DNA from: JACOMY01 sp046233115 | GTDB taxonomy: Bacteria; Pseudomonadota; Alphaproteobacteria; Kiloniellales; JACOMY01 | Length of the DNA stretch: 64,000 nucleotides | Reading direction: 5' to 3' | Assembly (NCBI GenBank): GCA_046233115.1 | Contig: JBJXHM010000005.1 | Coordinates: forward strand, 347,807-411,806 | Shown here: piece after piece, positions 33,888-43,129 of the stretch | Numbering within the stretch: position 1 is the stretch's first letter | Layout: each line of letters opens with the position of its first letter | Made by a program: the position numbers and the translations under genes | The notes under the pieces: model-generated | Seen by the model: the letters and a program-made list of their open reading frames with translations, nothing else | Told to the model about the DNA's origin: nothing | Databases searched by the model: none

Positions 33888-36800
33888 CTACAACCAGACG
33901 AAGTCGCTGACGGTCAACAAGTTGGCGGCAGTCACTCCATCCAGCAGGAAGGCCTGGTCGGCGATACCGTCGCCGTCGTCGTCCACCTGGATCTGCCGCG
34001 GGCCGTCGAAGCGCGCCTCGGAGTTGCCGCCGGCGGAGAAGGCCGCAGCGCCGATGTAGGCGAAGCTGCCGACCTCCAGGCCGGTGGCAAACACCAGCTT
34101 GTCCTCGCCGTTGCCGCCGTTCGCGGAGACGCCATCGAAATCGCGGATGAGCGGGCCGCCGGAGCCAGCCCCGCCCAGTGCGCCGCCACCGAAGAAGAAG
34201 GCATCCTGGCCGGAGCCGCCGAAGGCCGCGTCGCCGGAGTTCATCACGATGCTGTCGGCACCGCTGCCGCCGCGCAGCAGATCGTCGCCGTCGCCGCCGT
34301 CCAGAGTGTCGTCGCCGCGATCGCCCTCCACCAGATCGTTGCCGCCGCGCCCACGCAGGTGGTTGTTGCTCGTGTTGCCTTCGAGCGTGTTGTCCAACTG
34401 GTTGCCCGAGCCGTCGATGTTGCCCTTGCCGCCCTGCATCCGCAGGATCTCGATGAAGAAATCGTTGCCGCCGTTGGGCAGGGTGTAGTCGACCTCGGCA
34501 CGGACCAAGTCGGTGCCATTGCCCGAGAACTCCCGCACCCGGTCGGCCGTGGTGGTGACGATGAAGGTATCGTCGCCCGACCCGCCGGCCAGTGTGTTGG
34601 TCCCGCCGCGGCTGTTCAGCCGGTCGTTGCCGCTGCGCCCCAGCAGCACGTTCGAGAAGGAGTTGCCGATCAGCAGGTCGTCGTTCTCGTTGCCGACCAT
34701 CTTGGCATCGCCGGCCGCATCGTTGATGTTGACCCGCTCGATGACAACCTCCGCCGCCGTGCCGAGGGTGTAGTCGTCGGCGTCGGAGCGCAGTACGTCG
34801 TCGCCTTCGCCCGCCCCGTCATAGATCAGGTCGCTTTTCAGATCGACGATGAAGGTGTCGTTGTTGGTGCCGCCGTAGGCCGTGTCCGTCCCGGAGGCAC
34901 CGTTCAGCCGATCGCGGTTCTGCCCGCCGAAGAGGACGTCGCTGCCGGTCCCGCCGACCATCTGGTCATTACCCGAGCCGCCGTAGAGCCTGTCATCGCC
35001 CTCGCCGCCGAAGAGCCTGTCCTTGCCGCTGTCGCCGAGCAGTCGGTCGTAGTAGGCGTCTCCGCGCAACTCGTCGTCGCCGTCCCCGCCAACGATGCGG
35101 TCGTAGGCGGCGCCACCGAACGCCCTGTCGTCTCCCGTCCCGCCATAGAGAACATCGTTGCTGTCTGCGCCGTAGAGGCTGTCCGCTTCGCCACCGCCAT
35201 AGAGCCTGTCGCCCCCGTCCTGTCCGATCAGGACGTCTTCATCGTCGCCGCCGAAGAGACGATTCGATCCGAACCCGGCAACAAGCCTGTCCTTGCCGGC
35301 ATCCCCGAACAAACTGTTGTTGCCATAGCCTCCGTAGATCGTGTCGTCGCCATAGCCGCCAAAAAACTCATCGTTCCCGCTGCCGCCGTAGAGCAGATCG
35401 TCGCCCGATCCGGCCTGTGCATAGTCCCTGAAGCTGCCGCCGTAGAGACGATCCTGGCCGCTGTCCCCGAAGAGACTGTCGGTGCGATCGCCGCCGAACT
35501 GAACGTCATCGCCGTGCAGTCCGAGGATCGTATCGTTGTTGTCCCCGCCAAACAGACTGTCGTCGCTGGGACCGCTGGCGACGTCACTCATGGACCCGCC
35601 GATCAGCAGGTCGTAGCCCTGGTCGCCGTAGATGGTATCGCCGTCGGCCGAACCACCGATGATGGTATCATCGGCACTGCCGCCGAAGATCGTATCCTTG
35701 CCGCTGAGCCCGTAGATGACGTCGTTCTGGTCGCCGCCGTAGACCTGGTCGCGGCCATTGCCCGCGTCGAGATGGTCATCGCCGCTGCCGCCATAGAGCC
35801 GGTCCGCGCCGGTACCGCCGAAGACACTGTCCTTGCCCGAGTCGCCTGCGAGCGGCCAGTCCCCGCCGCTGCCGCCATAGATGGCGTCATCGCCCTCTCC
35901 GCCGTAGAGCGAGCGGTCCGCGCCGCTGCCACCGAAGATCGTGTCCGCAGTGTCGCCACCGAAGAGGCTGGTGTCGTCGCCGAGGCCACCATAGAGGTAA
36001 TCAAACCCGCTATCGCCGATCAGCGCGATGTCATCGCCCGCGCCGCCCCTGATCACGTCCTTGCTGCTACCGCCGACAAGGGAGATATCGTTTCCGGATT
36101 CGCCGTTGAGGTAGTCGATGCCGACGCCGGTCCCGCCGTAGAGCAAGCTGTCATCGCCCGACCCACCGTAGATCCGGTCACCATCCTCGGCGCCGAACAA
36201 GGAGGTATCGTTGCCGGTTCCGCCTCGGATCAGGTCGCTGCCGGAATTGCCCTCCAGACCGACGTCGTCACCGTCGCCGCCATCGACAACATCGCCATCA
36301 TTGCCGCCGAAGAGGTAGCTGTCAGCGGCATCGCCACCGTAGATCCGATCGCTGCCGCTTGCGCCTGTCAGGCTTCGATCATTGCCGCTGCCACCGAAGA
36401 TCGTATCCTTGCCGTCGGCACCGAAGAGCCGGCTGTCGTTCCCCTCCTCGCCCAGGAGCACATCGTCGCCGCTGCTACCGTTCAGGGAGTCGTCGCTGCC
36501 GGACCCACCATTGATGGTGTCGTTGCCGCTGCCGCCGAAAAAGGCCGAATCGGCACCGCTCATCCCCATCAGGGTGTCGTTGCCGTTGGACGTGGCCACG
36601 ACGTTGTCGTTGCCTGCGTCGCCGAAGACGCGCTGGTCGTCGTTGCCGGAGGTGATGATGCGGTCGGCTCCGTCGCCGCCAAAGATCAGATTGGCGCCGC
36701 TGCCACCGAATATACTGTCACTAAAGTTCCCGTCGCCGCCATAGATCGTGTCATTGCCGGAACCGCCGTAGAGAAAATCGACGCTGGTTCCGCCGTCCAG

Positions 36801-37862
36801 GGCGTCAGCCCCGTCGCCGCCGTACATCCTGTCGATCGCGCTGCCGCCGAAGAGCGTCTTGTCGTCTCCGCTGCCACCGAAGACACTGTCCTGGCCGTCC
36901 CTGCCGTAGAGGGGTCCGTCATCGCCGCTGCCACCGAAGACCGTGTCGGCGCCCGAGCCACCGGATAGGAAAGAATCCTTGCCGCTGCCGCCGTAGATAC
37001 GATCCTGCCCGCTGCCGCCGTAGAGCGCACGGTCGTTCCCCGACCCACCGAACAGCGTGTCGTTTCCGAGAAAGCCGGCCAGAATGGAATCGTCCCCGGC
37101 ACCACCGCGCACCACATCGGCGCCGGACCTGCCGTCCAGGAAGACGTCGTTGCCAGGGCCACCGTCGAGACTGTCGTTGCCACTGCCGCCGAACAGGAAG
37201 AAGTCATCGCCGGAGCCGCCGGCTATCTGGTCCAGCTCGTTGCCGCCGAACAGGCTGCCATCCGCGCCGCTACCACCGTAGAGCGTGTCGTTCCCCTGCT
37301 CGCCGAGCAGGGCCGTGTCGTTCCCGCCCCCGCCAAAGAGGGTGTCGTTGCCATATCCGCCGTAAGCCAGGCTATCGTCGCCGCGGCCGCCGGACACCAT
37401 GTCGTCGCCGACGCCACCAAAGAGCGAGGCATCGTTACCATCGTCGGCGAAGAGGTAATCCTTGCCTGACCCTCCGTAGAGCCGGTCACTGCCGCTGTTA
37501 CCGTGCAGCCCGTCGTCACCACTACCACCGAAAACATAGTCGTTCCCGGAATCGCCGTAGAGACTATCGATGCCATTGTCGCCGAAAAGCCGGTCGTTGT
37601 CCAAATACCCGATGGCAAAATCGTTGCCGCTGCCACCGTAGAAGGTATCGTTTCCGTTGTTATAGTTCAAGATGTTGAAATTGTCGTAAAAATAATCGTT
37701 GCCGCTGCCGCCGTAAGCCGTGTCGTTGCCGTAACGCCCACTGAGGACATCACCCCCCAAGTTGCCAAACAGCGTGTCGTCGCCGCCATAGCCAACGATC
37801 TCATCGTCAAACGATGTTCCGGAGAGCGAATCCGGCCCGTAGGTTCCAGGTATGAAAGCCAT
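33888..37862 (-). CDS. Giant RTX-repeat secreted calcium-binding protein
   Basis: 1324 residues, beginning MAFIPGTYGPDSLSGTSFDDE and made mostly of RTX nonapeptide-type repeats (GGxGxDx pattern, for example YGGSGNDTLFGGGGNDTALLG), dozens in number, which fold as calcium-filled beta-rolls after export. There is no N-terminal signal peptide; the last 90 residues, shared with the gene at 32307, are the likely type I secretion signal. There is no recognisable enzyme domain, so a surface-layer, adhesion or matrix role is plausible. No secretion genes (HlyB/D type) are in this window. Confidence 0.92.
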   Translation of the reverse strand: MAFIPGTYGPDSLSGTSFDDEIVGYGGDDTLFGNLGGDVLSGRYGNDTAYGGSGNDYFYDNFNILNYNNGNDTFYGGSGNDFAIGYLDNDRLFGDNGIDSLYGDSGNDYVFGGSGDDGLHGNSGSDRLYGGSGKDYLFADDGNDASLFGGVGDDMVSGGRGDDSLAYGGYGNDTLFGGGGNDTALLGEQGNDTLYGGSGADGSLFGGNELDQIAGGSGDDFFLFGGSGNDSLDGGPGNDVFLDGRSGADVVRGGAGDDSILAGFLGNDTLFGGSGNDRALYGGSGQDRIYGGSGKDSFLSGGSGADTVFGGSGDDGPLYGRDGQDSVFGGSGDDKTLFGGSAIDRMYGGDGADALDGGTSVDFLYGGSGNDTIYGGDGNFSDSIFGGSGANLIFGGDGADRIITSGNDDQRVFGDAGNDNVVATSNGNDTLMGMSGADSAFFGGSGNDTINGGSGSDDSLNGSSGDDVLLGEEGNDSRLFGADGKDTIFGGSGNDRSLTGASGSDRIYGGDAADSYLFGGNDGDVVDGGDGDDVGLEGNSGSDLIRGGTGNDTSLFGAEDGDRIYGGSGDDSLLYGGTGVGIDYLNGESGNDISLVGGSSKDVIRGGAGDDIALIGDSGFDYLYGGLGDDTSLFGGDTADTIFGGSGADRSLYGGEGDDAIYGGSGGDWPLAGDSGKDSVFGGTGADRLYGGSGDDHLDAGNGRDQVYGGDQNDVIYGLSGKDTIFGGSADDTIIGGSADGDTIYGDQGYDLLIGGSMSDVASGPSDDSLFGGDNNDTILGLHGDDVQFGGDRTDSLFGDSGQDRLYGGSFRDYAQAGSGDDLLYGGSGNDEFFGGYGDDTIYGGYGNNSLFGDAGKDRLVAGFGSNRLFGGDDEDVLIGQDGGDRLYGGGEADSLYGADSNDVLYGGTGDDRAFGGAAYDRIVGGDGDDELRGDAYYDRLLGDSGKDRLFGGEGDDRLYGGSGNDQMVGGTGSDVLFGGQNRDRLNGASGTDTAYGGTNNDTFIVDLKSDLIYDGAGEGDDVLRSDADDYTLGTAAEVVIERVNINDAAGDAKMVGNENDDLLIGNSFSNVLLGRSGNDRLNSRGGTNTLAGGSGDDTFIVTTTADRVREFSGNGTDLVRAEVDYTLPNGGNDFFIEILRMQGGKGNIDGSGNQLDNTLEGNTSNNHLRGRGGNDLVEGDRGDDTLDGGDGDDLLRGGSGADSIVMNSGDAAFGGSGQDAFFFGGGALGGAGSGGPLIRDFDGVSANGGNGEDKLVFATGLEVGSFAYIGAAAFSAGGNSEARFDGPRQIQVDDDGDGIADQAFLLDGVTAANLLTVSDFVWL

Positions 37863-38412
37863 TACTCATTCCCCCTCAGTCGCGTTACCGATGAACCTGC
37901 TCCGGATGGTCGGAAGCCCTGCCGACTTGCCAGTCTCGTCTAGAAACCGGGACGTCCGCCTCAAGGGCGTGATCAGCGGTCTCTGGTCCGCCAGCAGTGC
38001 TTCTGCTCTCTGGTCGCAGTGATGCCCTTGGCTAAGTGTTCGCCGTGCAGGATGGTTGCATGCTTGCCATGTAGCGCTCCAATATCACCTTCGGTTATTG
38101 TCACGCACATCGGCGTAGAATTGTACTTGAGGCACAATTCGATCTTTGCGCCCTTTCGACATAATGATGGTTGATGGGGGCTTCCACCTTTTTCCCCTTC
38201 CCGACGGATTTTCTCATCGCGTGACATCGGTGCTGTGAGAGAGGCAAACGCGAAGGATCAGGAGTTGCTTCAATCCTTCCGATACCGTGCCTTTGGCGGG
38301 GGTGGTCCGCGCGCAACGGTGTCTGGAGCAGGGACGGCCAAGTTTGGCCTCGCCAAACCGCGCTCTCGTTCATAGATCCATGACAGCAGACGAAAACTCC
38401 AAGGAAGCGGAC
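37863..38412. other. Intergenic region between RTX and cyclase genes
   Basis: 550 bp carrying the divergent promoters of the RTX gene (leftward) and cyclase gene (rightward). Short frames on the minus strand (37973-38227, 38101-38613) have no recognisable content. Less GC-rich than its neighbours. I see no further gene. Confidence 0.6.
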
Positions 38413-38431
38413 ATGACGGAGGCCCCGGACG

Positions 38432-39622
38432 ATGCTCCCGGACGATGACGGGCTCCAAGCGCTCTCGGACCTGATCATCCGCGAGGCCCTGGCGACGGAG
38501 GACCTCTCCGCCATCCTGGCGCGGTTCTGCTCCGGCCTGGCCGCAGCCGGGCTGCCGCTACAGCGGGTCTCGCTCTCCATGCCGAGGGTCGATCCCAACG
38601 TGCGTGCCATCACCGCGATTTGGACCCGAACAGGCGGAACCGTGACGGAGGAGATGCCGCATGGACCCGAGAGCGATGCCGGCTACGCCGCGTCGCCGAT
38701 CTATCATCTGCTGCACCAGGATCTGGTCAGCGGCCGCTATCGACTTTCCCGTGGGCAGGGCGTGGATCGCTTTCCCCTGCTGGCGGCGCTGCGCAGCGCG
38801 GGCGCGACGGACTACTACCTCCGCCTCATCCCCTACCCGACCGAGCAGGCCTTGCGCGGACTGGCGCTGTCCGTGACGTCCGATGCTCCCGAGGGCTTTT
38901 CTCAGCAGGACATCGGCAAGATCGAGCGCCTGTTGCCCGTGCTGGCGCTCGCCGCCTACCGCATCGCACAGACACGGCTCACGCGCGAGGTGCTGGGCTT
39001 TTACCTCGGGACCCACAGCAGCGAGCGGGTGCTGGCCGGCGAGATTCAGCGCGGCTCCGGCCAGAACATCCGTGCGGCCATCCTCTTCGCCGACGTCCGC
39101 CACTTCACGGCGATCAGCGAGGCCAATCCCTCGCAGAGCATCATCGCCTGGCTCAACGAGCTCTTCGAGCGGATCGGCCGGCCGATCGAGGCGGCGGGCG
39201 GTGAGGTCTTGAAGTTCCTGGGCGATGGGCTGCTCGCCATCTTCCCGCTGAGCGAGACCGAACAGCCAGAGGAAGAGGCCTGCGCCCGCGCGCTCGCCGC
39301 CGCCGAGGCCGGCCTCACGGCCATCGCCGACTTGGCGAAGGTCTGCACGAGCGAGAGCGAGGAGGCGCCGCAGGTCGATATTGCGCTCCACTTCGGCGAT
39401 CTCTTCTACGGCAACATCGGCGCGGCGCGGCGCCTGGACTTCACCGCGATCGGCCCCACCGTCAACGAGGCCGCCCGGATCGAGGCGCTCTGCGAGCAGC
39501 TAGGCCGGCGCCTGCTGCTGTCGGAGGCTTTCGCCGCGCGCCTCAAGCGCCCCACCCACTGCCTCGGGCACTTCACCTTGCGTGGTGTCAGCACGCCCAG
39601 AGCCGTGCACGCGCTGAGCTGA
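38432..39622 (+). CDS. Class III adenylate/guanylate cyclase with N-terminal sensor-like region
   Basis: 396 residues. Residues 1-180 resemble a GAF-like sensor; the catalytic domain spans about 212-396. All key residues are present: metal-binding Asp221 (LFADVRHFTA) and Asp265 (LKFLGDGLLAIF), adenine-selecting Lys261 and Asp336 (LDFTAIG), and transition-state Asn345 and Arg349 (GPTVNEAARIE). The Lys/Asp pair points to ATP, so cAMP is the likely product. No membrane helix. The start is odd: ATG 38413 has the better ribosome site but a 13-bp duplication puts it out of frame (see findings), so ATG 38432 must be used. Confidence 0.88.
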   Translation: MLPDDDGLQALSDLIIREALATEDLSAILARFCSGLAAAGLPLQRVSLSMPRVDPNVRAITAIWTRTGGTVTEEMPHGPESDAGYAASPIYHLLHQDLVSGRYRLSRGQGVDRFPLLAALRSAGATDYYLRLIPYPTEQALRGLALSVTSDAPEGFSQQDIGKIERLLPVLALAAYRIAQTRLTREVLGFYLGTHSSERVLAGEIQRGSGQNIRAAILFADVRHFTAISEANPSQSIIAWLNELFERIGRPIEAAGGEVLKFLGDGLLAIFPLSETEQPEEEACARALAAAEAGLTAIADLAKVCTSESEEAPQVDIALHFGDLFYGNIGAARRLDFTAIGPTVNEAARIEALCEQLGRRLLLSEAFAARLKRPTHCLGHFTLRGVSTPRAVHALS

Positions 39623-39713
39623 TCCCGAACACGCATTCCAGGTGACCCGGAGCGACAGCCGGTGACATAGTCCGCTCGGATCGCACTCGGGATCGCTCGC
39701 GAAGGGAAGAGGC

Positions 39714-41684
39714 ATGACCCAATCTCACCGGATCGGACGCGGCTGGCCGCGACGGTTCCTGGCCGTGCTGCTTCCGCTCCTGGTCTCCAGCTTTCCCCAG
39801 ATCACTACGGCAGCGGAGATGGCTCCGCCCGCCTACATCGGATCCGAGCGCTGCGCCGTCTGCCACGCGCCGGAGTACGAGGCCTGGACCGGCTCACACC
39901 ACGACCTGGCCTGGACCCTGCCGGTCGAGGGACATGTCCTGGGCGACTTCGAGGACGCCAGCTTCGAGCACCAGGGGCTGACCAGCCGCTTCACCCACGA
40001 GGGTGAGCGCTATTTCATCGAGACCGAGGGTCCGGACGGCAAGATGACCCGCTACGAGGTCATGGGGGTCGCCGGGATCGCCCCACTGCAGCAGTACCTG
40101 GTGGAGACCGAACCCGGACGCCTGCAGGCGCTCGACCTCGCCTGGGATGCCGAGCAAAACCGCTGGTATCACCTCTATCCGGACCAGGTGCTACCGCCCG
40201 GCAACGGACTGCACTGGAGCGGTCCCTACAAGAACTGGAACGGCCGCTGTGCCGTCTGTCACGCCACCGGCTACGACAAGGGCTATGCGCCGGAGGAGAA
40301 GCGCTTCCACAGCAGCCAGGCCGAGATCGGCGTCGGCTGTGAGGCCTGCCACGGCCCCGGCGAGGCCCACGCCGCCTGGGCAGAGGCACCCGGCGACTAC
40401 GATCCGGCGACTTGGCCCGGTCTCTCGCCACGGGGCTTCACCCTGGCCTTCGATGAGCGGGGAGCGGAAAAGGAAATAGAGATCTGTGCCGGCTGCCATT
40501 CCCGCCGCGAGCCCCTCTTCGCCTCCTCTCCCCTGCCGGGCACGCCCTTCCATGACACCTACCGCCTGTCGCTGCTGACGCCCGGCCTCTATCATCCGGA
40601 CGGGACCATCGAGGACGAGGTCTACGTCTACGGGTCCTTCCTGCAGTCGCGCATGGCCGCCGCCGGTGTGCGCTGCAGCGACTGCCACGACCCGCACCGG
40701 GCGGCCACCAAGCTCAGCGGCAACGCGGTCTGCACCGCCTGCCACAACCCGGATGGCAATCCGCGCTTTCCCAGCGCACCCGTCGGGCTCTTCGACGCCC
40801 CCGCCCACACCTTCCACGAGGCCGGCACGCCGGGTTCGGCCTGCGTCGACTGCCATATGGTGGAGCGGGTCTACATGGGCATCGACGGCCGCCGCGATCA
40901 CTCCTTCCGGGTGCCGCGCCCGGACCTGAGCCTGGAGACCGGCGCGCCCAACGCCTGCACCGACTGCCATGCCGACAAGGGCGCGGCCTGGGCCGCAGAG
41001 CAGATCGCGGCGCGCTTTCCGAACAGCCGTCACCGCGGCCCGAACTTCTCGCAGTCCTTCGCCCGCGGCCAACTGGACCCGGCAGCGGCCGCCCACGACC
41101 TGCTGGCGATCGCCGAGGACGCGGCGCTGGCCGGTATCGTCCGCGCCACCGCGCTCGACCTGCTCACCGCGTCCGGCGATCCGGCCTATGCCCAGCGCGC
41201 GCTGCCGCTGTTGCAGGATCCCGATCCGCTGGTGCGCGAGGCCGCGGCCGGCCTGCAGCGCCTGCAGCCGCCGGAGGAGCGCGCCCGGCTGCTGCTCCCA
41301 GCCCTGAACGACCCGCGGCGCGCCGTCAGGATCGCCGCCGCACGAGCGCTCATCGACAGCCCTGCCCCGGCCGATCTGGAGGTAGCCGACGCCCTGGCAG
41401 CGGCGATGCGCGAGTGGCGGGAATCGCTGATGGCTCGTGCCGACTTCCCGGAGACCCACGCTGCGATCGGCGGCGCTTGGCTCGCCATGCGAAACCCCTA
41501 CGCGGCCGAGCAGGCCTTCCTGGAGGCGGTCCGGCTCGACCCACAGATGGTGAACGTCTGGTCGATCCTGGTCCGCCTACGCGCCGCCCTTGGCGACCGA
41601 AACGGCGCCCGTGCATTGCTGCGGCAGGCACTGGAGGCCAATCCGGGCGATCTCTACCTGCTCTCCCTCAAGGCGCAGCTTTAG
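39714..41684 (+). CDS. Exported octaheme cytochrome c with HEAT- and TPR-like C-terminus
   Basis: 656 residues with a signal peptide (RRFLAVLLPLLVSSFPQITTAA). Eight CxxCH haem motifs follow: CAVCH (47), CAVCH, CEACH, CAGCH, CSDCH, CTACH, CVDCH and CTDCH. After about residue 430 there are alpha-helical HEAT-like repeats (LLAIAEDAALAGIVRATALDLL, LPLLQDPDPLVREAAAGLQRL) and a final TPR-like pair (PYAAEQAFLEAVRLDPQMVNVW). Good ribosome site (AAGGGAAGAGG). It resembles cytochrome c554-type multihaem proteins and acts in the periplasm in electron transfer or reduction of a small N or S compound; the exact reaction is unknown. Confidence 0.88.
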   Translation: MTQSHRIGRGWPRRFLAVLLPLLVSSFPQITTAAEMAPPAYIGSERCAVCHAPEYEAWTGSHHDLAWTLPVEGHVLGDFEDASFEHQGLTSRFTHEGERYFIETEGPDGKMTRYEVMGVAGIAPLQQYLVETEPGRLQALDLAWDAEQNRWYHLYPDQVLPPGNGLHWSGPYKNWNGRCAVCHATGYDKGYAPEEKRFHSSQAEIGVGCEACHGPGEAHAAWAEAPGDYDPATWPGLSPRGFTLAFDERGAEKEIEICAGCHSRREPLFASSPLPGTPFHDTYRLSLLTPGLYHPDGTIEDEVYVYGSFLQSRMAAAGVRCSDCHDPHRAATKLSGNAVCTACHNPDGNPRFPSAPVGLFDAPAHTFHEAGTPGSACVDCHMVERVYMGIDGRRDHSFRVPRPDLSLETGAPNACTDCHADKGAAWAAEQIAARFPNSRHRGPNFSQSFARGQLDPAAAAHDLLAIAEDAALAGIVRATALDLLTASGDPAYAQRALPLLQDPDPLVREAAAGLQRLQPPEERARLLLPALNDPRRAVRIAAARALIDSPAPADLEVADALAAAMREWRESLMARADFPETHAAIGGAWLAMRNPYAAEQAFLEAVRLDPQMVNVWSILVRLRAALGDRNGARALLRQALEANPGDLYLLSLKAQL

Positions 41685-41705
41685 AGCGCGTTGCGCTCTG
41701 TTTGA
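41683..41705 (+). terminator. Terminator of the cytochrome gene
   Basis: AGAGCGC-GTT-GCGCTCT hairpin overlapping the stop codon, followed by gtttgaat. The T-run is short. Confidence 0.6.
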
Positions 41706-41709
41706 ATCA

Positions 41710-41800
41710 GCACCGGCCCGCAGCCCGGCCAGTCGTCCCACTCGGGCGTCCACGGAAGTATCCTGGAACTGGGTGGCCGGGCGGAGGTGCGGGCCGGTGC
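41710..41800. repeat. Large palindromic structure between convergent genes
   Basis: GCACCGGCCCGCA (41710-41722) is inverted at 41788-41800 and GCCCGGCCA (41723-41731) at 41774-41782, so 22 bp of stem close around a 42-nt region. It lies between the cytochrome gene and the phnF-type gene and probably ends both transcripts or is a dispersed repeat. Confidence 0.7.
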
Positions 41801-41842
41801 CGTGAACACTAAACACGCTCCAAGCAGTGTCCTGATGAAGGG

Positions 41843-42604
41843 CTACAGCTCCAGCCTGACCTGGACCCGGTCTCCGGCAAAGCGCGACTGACTGTACTGG
41901 ATCGCCTTGCCCTCCTCGTCGCTGTTGACGCTCTCGGCCATCAGGATCGGCCGGTTGGGGGCCTGGCGCAGGATGTCGGCATCCCTGCGGCTGGGCATGC
42001 GGGCGACCAGGGCGGTCCAAGCGCGCTTGTAGTTCGCCAGCCCGTAAAGCGACAGCGCCGCGGAAATCGAGCCGGTGGAGCGATAGGCCTCGATCATGTC
42101 GGGGAAGCGCCGGGCCGGGAACCAGTTGCTGGAAAAGCTGATCGGGATCTCGTCCGAGAGGTTCAGGATATCGAGGCGGATCACCACCGCCGCGGTTTCG
42201 ATCTCCAACTTCTCCGCGATGTCCCTGGGCGCGGCCAGGATGTCGGACTCGATCAGCGACCCCGAGGGCTCGTGCTGCTGGCCGGCGATGATCTCGCTGA
42301 AGCGGGTCCGCTTGCCGATCGGATAGTCGATCACCTGGTCGCGCACGAAGGTGCCCCGCCCCTGCTCGATCGACAGCAGTCCCGCCTGTGCCAACACCAG
42401 CAAGGCCCGCCTGACGGTGTGGCGGTTGACTCCGAAACGCTCGGCCAGTTGCGGTTCGGTCGGCAGGCGCTCGCCGCTGCGGTAGAGCCCGCCGGCGATC
42501 TCACCGCGCAGGACCGTCTCGATTTGGCGCCAGGCCGCAACCCCGTTCCCACGCTGGATCTCGCCACCCGCTACCTGACCGCTCATCATCTGTTCGTCCG
42601 TCAT
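41843..42604 (-). CDS. phnF: GntR/UTRA-family phosphonate regulator (PhnF-like)
   Basis: 253 residues. The N-terminal GntR winged HTH is WRQIETVLRGEIAGGLYRSGERLPTEPQLAERFGVNRHTVRRALLVL; the C-terminal UTRA ligand domain includes VIRLDILNLSDEIPISFSSNWFP. It is divergent from phnG, the PhnF arrangement of C-P lyase clusters, and a near-palindrome between them (42628-42647) is its likely operator. It should sense phosphonate or an intermediate. Confidence 0.92.
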   Translation of the reverse strand: MTDEQMMSGQVAGGEIQRGNGVAAWRQIETVLRGEIAGGLYRSGERLPTEPQLAERFGVNRHTVRRALLVLAQAGLLSIEQGRGTFVRDQVIDYPIGKRTRFSEIIAGQQHEPSGSLIESDILAAPRDIAEKLEIETAAVVIRLDILNLSDEIPISFSSNWFPARRFPDMIEAYRSTGSISAALSLYGLANYKRAWTALVARMPSRRDADILRQAPNRPILMAESVNSDEEGKAIQYSQSRFAGDRVQVRLEL

Positions 42605-42627
42605 TTGATTGTCACCGAAACACTGTA

Positions 42628-42647
42628 GTCTGTATATTGATAGAGAC
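42628..42647. promoter_or_regulatory. Candidate PhnF operator in the phnF-phnG gap
   Basis: GTCTGTAT-ATTG-ATAGAGAC is an 8-4-8 inverted repeat with one mismatch per arm, centred in the 75-bp divergent gap. Palindromes of this size are normal GntR sites. Confidence 0.55.
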
Positions 42648-42679
42648 GACTAGACCAATTCGGCAAGGGTATAGGACGT

Positions 42680-43129
42680 ATGAACCTTACAGAAGCGGAA
42701 CGGCAGTGGGCAATGGGCATCCTTGCCCGGGCCGAGCCGGCTGCGCTGGATGCCGCCTGGCAGGACTGGCCCGAGACGCCGGACTACACCTGGCTCCGCC
42801 GCCCCGAGACCGGGCTGGTCATGGTCCGCGGCCGCATCGGCGGCGACGGCGCCCCCTTCAACCTCGGGGAGATGACCGTCACCCGCTGTGCGCTGCGTCT
42901 CGCCACAGGCGCGGTCGGACAGGCCTGTACCCAGGGCCGCTCCCACCGCAAGTCGGAACTGGCCGCACTCTGCGATGCGCTGCATCAGCAGCCCGACACC
43001 GCCGAGGCCCTGCGCGAGTCGATCCTGCTGCCGCTGGAGCAGGCAGAGCGCGCAGCCTGGGCAGACCGGGCCGAGGAGACCGCAGCCACCCGCGTCCAGT
43101 TCTTCACCCGCGTGCGCGGAGACGATTGA
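42680..43129 (+). CDS. phnG: C-P lyase core subunit PhnG
   Basis: 149 residues (E. coli 150): WMGILARA-type start (QWAMGILARAEPAALDAAWQDW), RPETGLVMVRGRIGGDGAPFNLGEMTVTRCALRL and GQACTQGRSHRKSELAALCDAL are PhnG blocks. With PhnH, I and J it forms the soluble C-P lyase core that attaches phosphonate to ribose from ATP and cleaves the C-P bond. First gene of the operon; its TGA overlaps the phnH ATG by one base. Confidence 0.96.
   Translation: MNLTEAERQWAMGILARAEPAALDAAWQDWPETPDYTWLRRPETGLVMVRGRIGGDGAPFNLGEMTVTRCALRLATGAVGQACTQGRSHRKSELAALCDALHQQPDTAEALRESILLPLEQAERAAWADRAEETAATRVQFFTRVRGDD

Noticed and set aside
34359..36968. 869-codon plus-strand frame over the RTX gene
   Set aside because: Antisense of the GGxGxD repeats, which by codon structure leave the other strand open; the RTX frame on the minus strand is clearly real.
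42605..42679. PhoB (Pho) box upstream of phnG
   Set aside because: I found no pair of CTGTCAT-like halves with the right spacing; only the PhnF-type palindrome stands out.
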